Assembly (NCBI GenBank): GCA_017934975.1
Contig: JAGBIM010000026.1
Span: 1 to 32,456, forward strand
Length of the DNA stretch: 32,456 bases
Direction of reading: 5' to 3'
Source of the DNA: Clostridia bacterium
GTDB taxonomy: Bacteria; Bacillota; Clostridia; Oscillospirales; UBA644
The notes below the pieces were generated by a model. The model was not told the origin of the DNA, ran no database searches, and saw nothing but the letters and a program-made list of their open reading frames with translations. Shown in pieces: positions 15,244 to 22,351 of this stretch (positions are counted from its first letter, which is position 1; each line of letters starts with the position of its first letter). Made by a program: the position numbers and the translations under genes.

Positions 15244-15421
15244 TTGCGCGAAGCGTAACATCATTGATGCAAAGCATCACATCTTTTGCCGAAGGCAACT
15301 TCATTTGCACCAACGGTGCAACATCGCTCATTTGTGCCGCGGAACGGTGAAATGATGTTGAGTCAAGACTCAAATGATGTTGCGTGCAAGCACGCAAATG
15401 ATGTTGTGCCTTGCGGCACAA
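15244..15421. repeat. Array of eight short hairpins with ATGATG linkers, in two opposed halves
   Basis: Stem-loops follow one another every 19-26 bp, mostly with arms of the form TTG...CAA, but each stem has its own sequence. They are 15244-15258 (one G-T pair), 15265-15279, 15286-15298, 15305-15321, a degenerate one at 15332-15350, 15358-15373, 15380-15397 and 15404-15421. Loops are 2-4 bases. In the right half the linkers are ATGATG; in the left half they are CATCA, CATCT and CTTCA, the complement. The array is therefore two opposed half-arrays meeting at the degenerate unit. Stems keep pairing while sequence changes, which shows selection for or generation by palindromes. It lies between the tRNA-Ser terminator and the four-helix-bundle promoter. 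Confidence 0.85.
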
Positions 15422-15424
15422 ATG

Positions 15425-15456
15425 AAAAAATCCAAGTCTTTCGACTTGGATTTTTT
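15425..15456 (-). terminator. Terminator of tRNA-Ser
   Basis: A 14-bp perfect stem (15425-15438 with 15443-15456) has TTTC as plus-strand loop and an AT-rich base that supplies the T-tract. On the minus strand it starts directly at the CCA end of tRNA-Ser. The structure is symmetrical and could also stop plus-strand transcription. Confidence 0.88.
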
Positions 15457-15548
15457 TGGCGGAGAGAGGGGGATTCGAACCCCCGACGAATTATTAGTCC
15501 GTACACGATTTCCAGTCGTGCGCCTTAGACCAGCTCAGCCATCTCTCC
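15457..15548 (-). tRNA. tRNA-Ser (anticodon GGA)
   Basis: The 92-nt minus-strand gene folds as a class II tRNA. The acceptor stem is GGAGAGA with TCTCTCC, a G discriminator and encoded CCA. The anticodon stem CACGA/TCGTG encloses loop CTGGAAA with GGA at 15511-15513. A long variable arm pairs ACGGA with TTCGT, and the T-arm is GGGGG-TTCGAAT-CCCCC. It reads UCC and UCU serine codons. It has its own promoter and terminator and splits the lipoprotein array in two. Confidence 0.97.
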
Positions 15549-15554
15549 ATGTTT

Positions 15555-15579
15555 CCACGGGCCTTTTCGCGGTCCGTGG
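15555..15579 (-). other. Leader hairpin ahead of tRNA-Ser
   Basis: A 9-bp stem with one mismatch (15555-15563 with 15571-15579) starts near the expected transcription start and ends six bases before the mature tRNA. It would form in the precursor and might guide 5' processing; it could also be the end of transcripts from lipoprotein gene D, although no T-tract follows. Confidence 0.5.
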
Positions 15580-15582
15580 ATT

Positions 15583-15611
15583 ATTATACACCATTCGGAA
15601 TAAAAAAGCAA
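15583..15611 (-). promoter_or_regulatory. Promoter of tRNA-Ser
   Basis: TTGCTT (15606-15611) and TATAAT (15583-15588) lie 17 bp apart on the minus strand, placing the start about 30 bases ahead of the tRNA. Confidence 0.72.
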
Positions 15612-15657
15612 GGGATTTTCGGATTAGTTCATTTTTTTTTCACAATTAAAAAATCCG

Positions 15658-16956
15658 TTATTGGTAATCCGCCACGAAGGCGCGCACCTTGTAAAAATCC
15701 CGCTTGCCGTTAAAGGAAACATCGTTAAAGCGATACTGCCACACCCCCGAAGCGTTCCGCACGTAACGGAAAATCCGCACCTTATCGGTGTCGTGATTCG
15801 CCGTAGCGTTGTTCGGATCGGCAATGCTCATCACCGTTACGCCGTCGGCGTAGGTATTGATGCTCTTAACGGCCTTCAGACTGATCGCCGCCTTCCCCTC
15901 GTACGAAGAAAGGAAGCGGTCCTGGGATTTGCTGTACTGTCCGACGCCGTTTCCGTAAGTGATCCAAAGCAGATCGGAATTCCCGTACACGGGAGAAAGA
16001 TCGTGTCCTCCCGAGAAAGTGACCTGTGCTTTTTTCAACAGGGTCAGCGTAGGCTTCTGACGGGATCCGCCCACGTCGTATGCGTTCAGGACGGTATTCC
16101 CCAGCGCCCAGAGAACCTCCTCTTCGGGATCCCACAGAATTCCGTGCGCCGAAACGAGGGGCAATTCCACGTAATTGGTGTCGTTCTTGTGCGTAGCGCT
16201 GTAAAGACGCACGACTGCCTTTTTCTCGTTTCCGTTTCCGGATCCCGCAACGGCAATGACCCCGTTGGGAAGAATCTCGATGGAATGGGGCCCGTAGCCC
16301 GCCATATCAGCACTGAACAGGCATTCGCCCGAAGGATATTTCACCAAAGCAACCATGCCCGAGGAGGAGGTCAACCCCACCACGGGGCCGCCCCAGGCCT
16401 CACTGTCCCGCAGACGGACGTCATCCAGACGGCTTCTGCACAGATCTGCGTGGGTCACGTCCCCTTTGGTACGGATAGACCAACGCCACACAACGGCAGA
16501 GGAAGACGTGATATCGTCCGCATCCAGATTGACCACGATGATCTCGTCGTTTTTCTGGTCGGTGATGGCCATCAGCTTGTTGGGAATGGGATCGGGAGGG
16601 GAATCGTTCGTAACAGAGTCCCCGGCACCGCCCGAAGCCGTAAGGGTGCTGATGGTAATCTTTTCATTGGTAGAGACGTCCGAATCCGCAATCTCGGAAT
16701 CGGTGACCGGCGAATCCGCATCCGAGGCAGAATCCGTGGAAGGAAGCGCCGAATCGCTTGCGGGATCGGTAGAAGAAACCGTGACCGATTCCGTAGAAAG
16801 AATCTCGGAATCCGAATCGGTGGGATAGAACAGTCCCTCCGTTTCGGTGGCCGTATCAGACGCGGTTTCGGTCAGGCTCCCTTCCTGCGCCGCAGCGCAG
16901 GAAAAGAGCGATCCGATCATGGAAAGCAATAGTACAAATACAAAAAAACGTTTCAT
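15658..16956 (-). CDS. Propeller lipoprotein, paralogue D of seven
   Basis: The 432-residue protein has lipobox LFSC (Cys20), GLF (41-43), an Asp/Ser/Thr stalk (about 45-96) and NEKITI, then the propeller-like domain from about 125. Conserved elements are GPHSIEILPNG (His224), AHGILWDP (His271), GGHDLSPVYG (His318) and the end FYKVR-AFVADYQ. It differs from its relatives by a Cys/Arg-rich insertion (DLCRSRLDDVRLRDSEAWGG, about 171-190). Only GCGG, a poor ribosome-binding site, precedes the ATG, so it may depend on coupling to gene E, whose stop is 21 bp upstream. It is the last gene of the G-F-E-D run and is followed by the tRNA-Ser promoter without a clear terminator. Confidence 0.86.
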   Translation of the reverse strand: MKRFFVFVLLLSMIGSLFSCAAAQEGSLTETASDTATETEGLFYPTDSDSEILSTESVTVSSTDPASDSALPSTDSASDADSPVTDSEIADSDVSTNEKITISTLTASGGAGDSVTNDSPPDPIPNKLMAITDQKNDEIIVVNLDADDITSSSAVVWRWSIRTKGDVTHADLCRSRLDDVRLRDSEAWGGPVVGLTSSSGMVALVKYPSGECLFSADMAGYGPHSIEILPNGVIAVAGSGNGNEKKAVVRLYSATHKNDTNYVELPLVSAHGILWDPEEEVLWALGNTVLNAYDVGGSRQKPTLTLLKKAQVTFSGGHDLSPVYGNSDLLWITYGNGVGQYSKSQDRFLSSYEGKAAISLKAVKSINTYADGVTVMSIADPNNATANHDTDKVRIFRYVRNASGVWQYRFNDVSFNGKRDFYKVRAFVADYQ

Positions 16957-16977
16957 ATTGATACCGCTTTATCCGAA

Positions 16978-18384
16978 TTACTGATATCCTTTGTGTACGG
17001 GATATACCTTGTAAAACTCACGGTTGGAGAAATAAATATCCGTTGCAACGGGACGGTAGGTGGTCACGATTCCGCTGACGGGTTCCATGGTCCAGATGCG
17101 GAAGCCCATAGTAGACCAATATCCGGTATATTTCTTCAGCTCTGCATTCCAGGTTCCCGTGGTGAGCTTCGTCAGTTCTGCCTCACGGGCGGGAACGGAC
17201 TGCACCATCACGCCGTCGGAGAAGGAAGCAACGCCCTTCATCCATTTGGACTGATAGTGAGAGGATCTCGTCAGGCTCTGGGTCGCAGCATCAAACTTCC
17301 ACAGATCCCCGCCTGCAACCCAATATTTTCCGGGATCGCCGAGGACGGGCATGAGAACGTGACCGGAGGTATCTTTTCCGGTGAACACGTTGCCGGTGTT
17401 GTCCTTAGCCAATTTTCCGCTGTTTCCGGAGCCGGTAACCTTACAACCAAAGACCTGTTCGTATTCCAGAACCCAAAGCTTCTGGTTCGTGGGATCCCAC
17501 ATGACGCCGTGGCCGCTGGGAGTAGTGATTTCACTGCAAGCGGAGGTTCCTCCGGCGGTAACGGGGAAATAGAGCAATTTGCCGTCGGGCACTTCCTTCC
17601 CGCCAACGACCTTGGAGGTAGAGGTAATCACCACCAGGTCCCCGTTGGGCAACAACTCAATGGAGTGAGCGCCGCCCACGCCCGTAGCGGTTTCCCAAAG
17701 AACCTTTCTGGCGTTATAGTCGATAATTCCGGCCCAACCGGTGGAAGAGCAGGCAATGACCACGTCTTTCTTATAATAATTGGAATAACGGAGCTTCGCG
17801 GCGTCGATACCCTTTCCGACCTTGTTCTTCAGCTTGCAGTTGCTGTCGTTGTCCGCATCCCATTCCCAAACGATGCAGGACTTATCGGAGGTCAGGTTGG
17901 CCAGGTCTCCGCCGCACTTGTTCAGGTCGAAGATCAAGATGCTGTGGTTCGTGATATCCGTAGCGAAGAATTTGTGTTCCACGGAGGTATCGAGGGTGAC
18001 CTTCGTATCCTTGACCTCGTCGTCAAAGATGGGTTTATTCGTCGTGGTAGAAACCGTAACCTTGCCGATGGTGATCTTTTCATTGGTTTCCGTGGGTTCG
18101 TCAGCCGAATCGGTGGAAGGAACGACCGAATCCGTATCGGAAGGAACGTCGGAAGAAACGGGGGGCGTGGTGGACGTGGGCGCGGAGGGACCCGTTTCCG
18201 AAGTGACGGGGTCGGTATCAGAGGGCAACTCTACCTCGGGAAGTCCATCGGTATACAGTCCGTCGTTGGGATAACGGCCGGTAGCCGTTCCCGTGTCGGT
18301 CGATTCATCGGTGACGGAGCCTGCGCAGGCGACCAGCCCGAAGAGGACGACCAGGGTCAGAAGAAAACAGAGAAAACGCTTCAT
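16978..18384 (-). CDS. Propeller lipoprotein, paralogue E of seven
   Basis: This is the largest member, 468 residues, with lipobox LVAC (Cys20), GLYTD (42-46), a Ser/Thr/Pro/Asp stalk (about 50-100) and NEKITI. The propeller-like domain begins EHKFFATDITNHSI and has the WEWDAD motif shared with F. The histidines are in GAHSIELLPNG (His240), GHGVMWDP (His292) and GHVLMPVLGDP (His342, where Asp of the usual GHD is replaced by Val). It ends FYKVY-PVHKGYQ. AGAGGTG precedes the ATG. The gap to F is 28 bp. E and F form one subgroup with long shared segments (IDAAK-RYS-YYK, CSS-GWAG-IDY); G is a more distant member. Confidence 0.88.
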   Translation of the reverse strand: MKRFLCFLLTLVVLFGLVACAGSVTDESTDTGTATGRYPNDGLYTDGLPEVELPSDTDPVTSETGPSAPTSTTPPVSSDVPSDTDSVVPSTDSADEPTETNEKITIGKVTVSTTTNKPIFDDEVKDTKVTLDTSVEHKFFATDITNHSILIFDLNKCGGDLANLTSDKSCIVWEWDADNDSNCKLKNKVGKGIDAAKLRYSNYYKKDVVIACSSTGWAGIIDYNARKVLWETATGVGGAHSIELLPNGDLVVITSTSKVVGGKEVPDGKLLYFPVTAGGTSACSEITTPSGHGVMWDPTNQKLWVLEYEQVFGCKVTGSGNSGKLAKDNTGNVFTGKDTSGHVLMPVLGDPGKYWVAGGDLWKFDAATQSLTRSSHYQSKWMKGVASFSDGVMVQSVPAREAELTKLTTGTWNAELKKYTGYWSTMGFRIWTMEPVSGIVTTYRPVATDIYFSNREFYKVYPVHKGYQ

Positions 18385-18412
18385 AATACACCTCTTCTAT
18401 TTGATTTGTGTT

Positions 18413-19627
18413 TTATTGATAATCCTTGGTGAAAGGATGTACTTTATAAAATTCGCGGTGGGACGTATTAAAATATACGTTATACACCTTCGCGGTGGGC
18501 TGCTTCACCTGACCGGAACTCATTTCCATTACCACGATGCGGAAGCCGTCGCAGGACCAATCGTAGGTGGTTTTTCCTTTTCCGCTAAACTCCGCCACGG
18601 TCTGAATGGAGGTCCCGTCGGCAAAGCCGGCAATGCCCTTGATGCTGTTTGCGGTATACTTACCGGAACGGCTGAAGGTGCGGGTCAGGGTCTCGGTTTC
18701 CGCGTCAAACTGCCAGAGCTTTCCCGCCGTGACCCAATATTTCCCGGGTTGCCCGTAGACGGGAGAGAAGGCGTGACCGGAAGCGTCCTGCTTGTTGAAA
18801 TTTGCGCCGGACCCCTCAACCCGTTTCAGACGGGCGTTCTTGGTGCCTTCCCCTTCCACGTAACAGGCAAAGACCTGTTCGTACTCCAGAACCCACAAAT
18901 GCTCGTTCTGCGGGTCCCACATGACCCCGTGGCCGCTGGGACAGAAAATATAATGGGAGGGTTTTGTTTCCCCTGCGGAAAGGGGAATATAGGACAGTTT
19001 CCCGGATTTGGGACCGGAGGAGCAGGCCACCACCACGTCTCCGCTGTTGGGCATCAGTTCAATGGAATGAGGACCGTTGCCGATGTTGTATTCCCAAAGA
19101 ACCGTACGCGCTTCGTAATCGATGACCCCCGCCCAGCCGGCAGAGGAGCAGGCAACGATCACGTCCCGTTTATAATAGGGAGAGTAGCGATATTTCGCCG
19201 CGTCGATTCCCGAAGCCACTTGATCCTTCAGCTTGCAGTTGGGATCTTCATCCGCATCCCATTCCCAGATCACCGCAACGTCGTCGTCCTTCAGAAGCTG
19301 ATAATCTCCGTCGCAAAGATTCAGATCGTAAACCACGATGCTGTGGTTGGCAATGTCCGTGGCGATAAATTTGTGCTCCATCTTGGGATCGTACAGAATC
19401 ACTTCCGCTTTATCGTCAGGTTGATCCGAAGACGTGGTTTTGTCCGCCCCCGTATCGGTAGAGGGCTTGACGTCCGAGGTTTCGGAGGATACGGCGGAAT
19501 CGGCCAAATCTTCCGTGAACAGACCGTCTCCCGCGGCGGAGGTGTCCGTATCAACGGCGTCGTTGCCGCAGGCCACCAGAGAAAAAACCGTAATAAGACA
19601 AAGAAGGATCGCAAAAACGCGTTTCAT
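18413..19627 (-). CDS. Propeller lipoprotein, paralogue F of seven
   Basis: The protein has 404 residues from the ATG at 19627, chosen because AGGAGA precedes it and the signal peptide then starts MKRVF; the ATG at 19651 is rejected. The lipobox is LVAC (Cys20), with GLFTED at 35-40 and a shorter stalk (about 41-75) that lacks the NEKIT motif. The domain shares HKFIATDIANHSIVVYDL and WEWDAD with E. Conserved histidines lie in GPHSIELMPN (His187), GHGVMWDP (His233) and GHAFSPVYG (His285; Asp replaced by Ala). It ends FYKVH-PFTKDYQ. It lies 30 bp after G and 28 bp before E in the same operon. Confidence 0.88.
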   Translation of the reverse strand: MKRVFAILLCLITVFSLVACGNDAVDTDTSAAGDGLFTEDLADSAVSSETSDVKPSTDTGADKTTSSDQPDDKAEVILYDPKMEHKFIATDIANHSIVVYDLNLCDGDYQLLKDDDVAVIWEWDADEDPNCKLKDQVASGIDAAKYRYSPYYKRDVIVACSSAGWAGVIDYEARTVLWEYNIGNGPHSIELMPNSGDVVVACSSGPKSGKLSYIPLSAGETKPSHYIFCPSGHGVMWDPQNEHLWVLEYEQVFACYVEGEGTKNARLKRVEGSGANFNKQDASGHAFSPVYGQPGKYWVTAGKLWQFDAETETLTRTFSRSGKYTANSIKGIAGFADGTSIQTVAEFSGKGKTTYDWSCDGFRIVVMEMSSGQVKQPTAKVYNVYFNTSHREFYKVHPFTKDYQ

Positions 19628-19657
19628 AACGAGGATCTCCTTAAACTGCAAATCGTT

Positions 19658-20860
19658 TTATTGATAGTCCTTAGACAAAGTGTGGATTTTATAGGTCTGA
19701 CTACCCTCCCGATGGGGGATCATCCGTTCCTTCACCGTAACCTGCTTCACCCGTCCGGAGGAATAGCCCAGATACAGCACGCGCAACAGCGAGGAGCGGT
19801 AGGTACCCGTCCCGCCCTGATCGTGGGCCGTCTGGATCATGGTCCCGTCGGGGAACCAGGCAATCCCCTTTACGTTAGTACCTTTGTACCCTGCCGCACG
19901 GGAGTAATTCGCGGTAACGGTTTCGGTTTCGGAATCAAACAGGAAAATACCCTTTCCTCCCGAAACCCAATATTTTCCGGGCTGTCCGTAGACGGGAACC
20001 AGGTCGTGTCCGCCCCCGTGTCCGATCTCCTTCAAAGAAGCGCCCATGCCGGAAATAACGGAGAGCTCCCCGTTCCGAACGGAACAGGCGATGATTTCCG
20101 TATCACCCAGGACCCAAAGGACTTCATTTTGAGGATCCCAGCAGATTCCGTGGGCGGATTTCAAAGGAACGCGGGACCCGACGGAGGTCTTTCCTTCCGA
20201 CAGGGGATAATGCAACACCTCACCCTGATCGGTGGAACCGTTCCCCGAGCAGGCCACCACCAGATCTCCGTTGGGAAGCAATTCCACGGAGTGGGGACCG
20301 TTCCCCGGGTTATCCTCAAAGAGAACCTCCTTGGTTTCATAATCCAGAATTCCGACCCATCCGCCGGAGCCGGAGAAAATCACCACGTCCTTTTCCCAAT
20401 AAGAGGAATACCGCAGCCCCGCTTCGTCAATGCGCAGATCTTTTCCCTGCACTTGCGCACCTTCGGCGTGGACGGAATCCCATTCCCACACGATACAGTC
20501 CTCGATCACAATGTCCTCGGGACCGTCGCCGCAGAGATTCAGGTCGGCAATCAGGATCCGCGTACCCGAATCGTCCATAATCACCTTATGGGGAATCTCG
20601 GGGTCCCAGCCAACCTTGGGCAATTCCGTGGGAGCAGAGTCTTCCGTATCCGTATCGGTGGAAGAATTCACTTCCGTGGCGTCCGTATCGGAGGGAAGAG
20701 CCTCCTCCGTCGTTTCGGAAGAAGCAGAATCGGTCAGAATTTCCGGAAACAAGCCGTCACCCCCTGAGGAAAAAGATTCCGTGGTCTCGGCGCCGTTGCC
20801 GCAGGCCACCAAAGAAAAAACGGCAGCAAAACAAAGAAAAATCGCAACAATCCGATTCAT
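19658..20860 (-). CDS. Propeller lipoprotein, paralogue G of seven
   Basis: The 400-residue protein has lipobox LVAC (Cys20), GLFPE (36-40), a Ser/Thr/Asp/Glu stalk (about 41-78) and a propeller-like domain with WDPEIPHKVI, IVWEWD, GPHSVELLPNG (His190), AHGICWDP (His237), GGHDLVPVYG (His285) and VKGIAWFPDG. It ends TYKIH-TLSKDYQ. It is first of the G-F-E-D lipoprotein run and starts 21 bp after the stop of the methyltransferase gene, behind GGAGGA. No promoter is evident in that gap, so it probably shares the methyltransferase promoter at 22065-22093. Confidence 0.88.
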   Translation of the reverse strand: MNRIVAIFLCFAAVFSLVACGNGAETTESFSSGGDGLFPEILTDSASSETTEEALPSDTDATEVNSSTDTDTEDSAPTELPKVGWDPEIPHKVIMDDSGTRILIADLNLCGDGPEDIVIEDCIVWEWDSVHAEGAQVQGKDLRIDEAGLRYSSYWEKDVVIFSGSGGWVGILDYETKEVLFEDNPGNGPHSVELLPNGDLVVACSGNGSTDQGEVLHYPLSEGKTSVGSRVPLKSAHGICWDPQNEVLWVLGDTEIIACSVRNGELSVISGMGASLKEIGHGGGHDLVPVYGQPGKYWVSGGKGIFLFDSETETVTANYSRAAGYKGTNVKGIAWFPDGTMIQTAHDQGGTGTYRSSLLRVLYLGYSSGRVKQVTVKERMIPHREGSQTYKIHTLSKDYQ

Positions 20861-20881
20861 AACGAATCCTCCATTTATCCC

Positions 20882-22027
20882 TCAATCCTCGTTTTTGGGA
20901 GGACGGGGCGGTTTGGGACCGGGGTATTGATAATACTGGCAGGGAATGCGGCCGTTGAACAGCTTGCGCCGCTTTTCCGCCTTTTTGCCGTACAACTTTT
21001 CGAATTCGGGATGTGCGGTGATCACGTAAACCGACCAGGTGTCCAGTTTCCGAAACACGGAGCCCATGTCCCGATAGATCTTCTGAACCTCTTCTTCCTG
21101 TCCCAGACGTTCTCCGTAAGGAGGATTCGTCAATATAAATCCGTACCGTTCCTCGGATTTGAAAGTCCGCATATCCGCCCGCTGAAAACGGACGGCCCCT
21201 TCCACCCCCGCCAGGCGGGCGCAGGTGGCGGAAACGTCGGCGGCTTTAGCGTCGATATCACTGCCGAAAATCGTAATTTCCTTTGCCGGCTGAATCAGAC
21301 TTTTCGCTTCTTCCCTTGCCTCGGCAAAAGCCTTTGCAAAGGCGGGCCATTCCTCCGCAGGAAAGGAGCGGGTCAGCCCCGGAGCACGGTTTTCCGCAAT
21401 CAGGGCCGCTTCAATGGGGATCGTTCCCGTTCCGCACATGGGATCCACCAGAATCCGACCGGGACGCCAGAAGGTCAGGTCAATCAACGCGGCGGCCATG
21501 GTCTCTTTTAACGGAGCCTCCCCCGCAATTTTGCGGTATCCCCGCTTATGAAGCCCCGCCCCCGTGGTATCCAGCGTGACGGTGACCGTATCCTTCAGCA
21601 GCGAAACCTCCAGGCGGTACAACGCCCCCGTTTCCTCGAAAAAGTCCCGATGATAGGTCTTTTTCAGCTTCTCCACCACCGCTTTTTTCGCAATGGCCTG
21701 ACAGTCGGAGATGCTGAACAGGGTGGATTTCACCGAGCGTCCGTCCATGGGGAAGCGGGCGTTTTCGGGAAGCCAGTCCCCCCAGGGAATCGCGTAAACC
21801 CCTTGGAACAGCTCTTCAAAGGTCACCGCCTTGAAGCGGGCAAGCTGAATCTGCACGCGGGCGGCGGTGCGCAGCCAGAGGTTTGCCTTGGCAACGCCTT
21901 TTTCGTCCCCTTTGAAATAAACCCTGCCGTCCTCCGTGTGCACGTCGGCAAATCCCAGTCGGGTCAATTCCCGCGCCGTGACCGCTTCCAGCCCGAAGGC
22001 GGTGGGGGCAATCAGATCGTATTGCAT
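20882..22027 (-). CDS. THUMP-domain 23S rRNA N2-guanine methyltransferase (RlmL/YpsC type)
   Basis: The 381-residue cytosolic enzyme has an N-terminal ferredoxin-like and THUMP RNA-binding region (about 1-155, with LWLRTAARVQIQLARF), then a Rossmann methyltransferase domain. SAM-binding DPMCGTGT is at 195-202 and catalytic NPPYGERL at 301-308, the pattern of N2-guanine RNA methyltransferases. It corresponds to the N-terminal half of proteobacterial RlmL and to the stand-alone Firmicutes protein YpsC, which probably methylates 23S rRNA. A promoter at 22065-22093 drives it. Being upstream of and close to the G-F-E-D lipoprotein genes, it couples a housekeeping gene to that run. Confidence 0.92.
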   Translation of the reverse strand: MQYDLIAPTAFGLEAVTARELTRLGFADVHTEDGRVYFKGDEKGVAKANLWLRTAARVQIQLARFKAVTFEELFQGVYAIPWGDWLPENARFPMDGRSVKSTLFSISDCQAIAKKAVVEKLKKTYHRDFFEETGALYRLEVSLLKDTVTVTLDTTGAGLHKRGYRKIAGEAPLKETMAAALIDLTFWRPGRILVDPMCGTGTIPIEAALIAENRAPGLTRSFPAEEWPAFAKAFAEAREEAKSLIQPAKEITIFGSDIDAKAADVSATCARLAGVEGAVRFQRADMRTFKSEERYGFILTNPPYGERLGQEEEVQKIYRDMGSVFRKLDTWSVYVITAHPEFEKLYGKKAEKRRKLFNGRIPCQYYQYPGPKPPRPPKNED

Positions 22028-22064
22028 AATTTCCCTCTTAAGGTTTCATGATAGATACATATCC

Positions 22065-22093
22065 ATATTAGCACATTACGATGCAAATTGCAA
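22065..22093 (-). promoter_or_regulatory. Promoter of the methyltransferase-lipoprotein operon
   Basis: TTGCAA (22088-22093) and TAATAT (22065-22070) lie 17 bp apart on the minus strand, with TGC making an extended -10. Confidence 0.65.
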
Positions 22094-22269
22094 GAATCCT
22101 TACAAAAACGTTGCCCTTTTGTCGGTTTTTTTTAATAATTTCGCTCATAGCGCCCCTCTCTTGTGAATATACATAAGAACGGAGGTTCGTTTTTGTGCAA
22201 ATTGCCAAAGGCTTCCGAAACATTTTCTCAAATTTATGAAAATAGTATAAAAAATTTCACAAAAAACCC

Positions 22270-22298
22270 TTGCATTGCAAAATTGATTGTGTTATAAT
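22270..22298 (+). promoter_or_regulatory. Promoter of the glycogen operon
   Basis: TTGCAT (22270-22275) and TATAAT (22293-22298) are 17 bp apart on the plus strand, with TGT giving an extended -10. It lies about 50 bp ahead of glgB and is the only clear promoter before the six genes. Confidence 0.8.
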
Positions 22299-22351
22299 AA
22301 GAAGGAACAAGGGGATCACCGTGCCCGTTTTGCGAAAAAGGAGGAGTTGCC

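Larger units (their letters stand above)
22028..22351. other. Divergent intergenic region between the methyltransferase gene and glgB
   Basis: The 324 bp contain the two divergent promoters listed separately and no gene. On the plus strand GAAC-GGAG-GTTC is followed by a run of Ts and then TTTTTGTGCAAATTGCCAAA (22190-22209). Its TTTTTGTGCAA core also occurs in the control regions of lipoprotein genes A and C. The glgB leader from about 22305 is short and shows no riboswitch-like fold that I can recognise. Confidence 0.65.

Noticed and set aside
15244..15421. Resemblance to a CRISPR array
   Set aside because: There is no constant repeat of 25-37 bp. The variable parts are themselves palindromes, the linkers are only 5-10 bases, and no cas gene is near.
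15457..15548. Integrase-type att duplication of the tRNA-Ser 3' end
   Set aside because: No second copy of the 3' end was seen by eye between 14030 and 15440, and there is no integrase gene in the window.
18293..20767. Open frame of 824 codons on the plus strand opposite lipoprotein genes F and G
   Set aside because: It is antisense to two genes with clean lipoboxes and ribosome-binding sites. Its product is a Gly/His/Val-rich mirror with no start signal.
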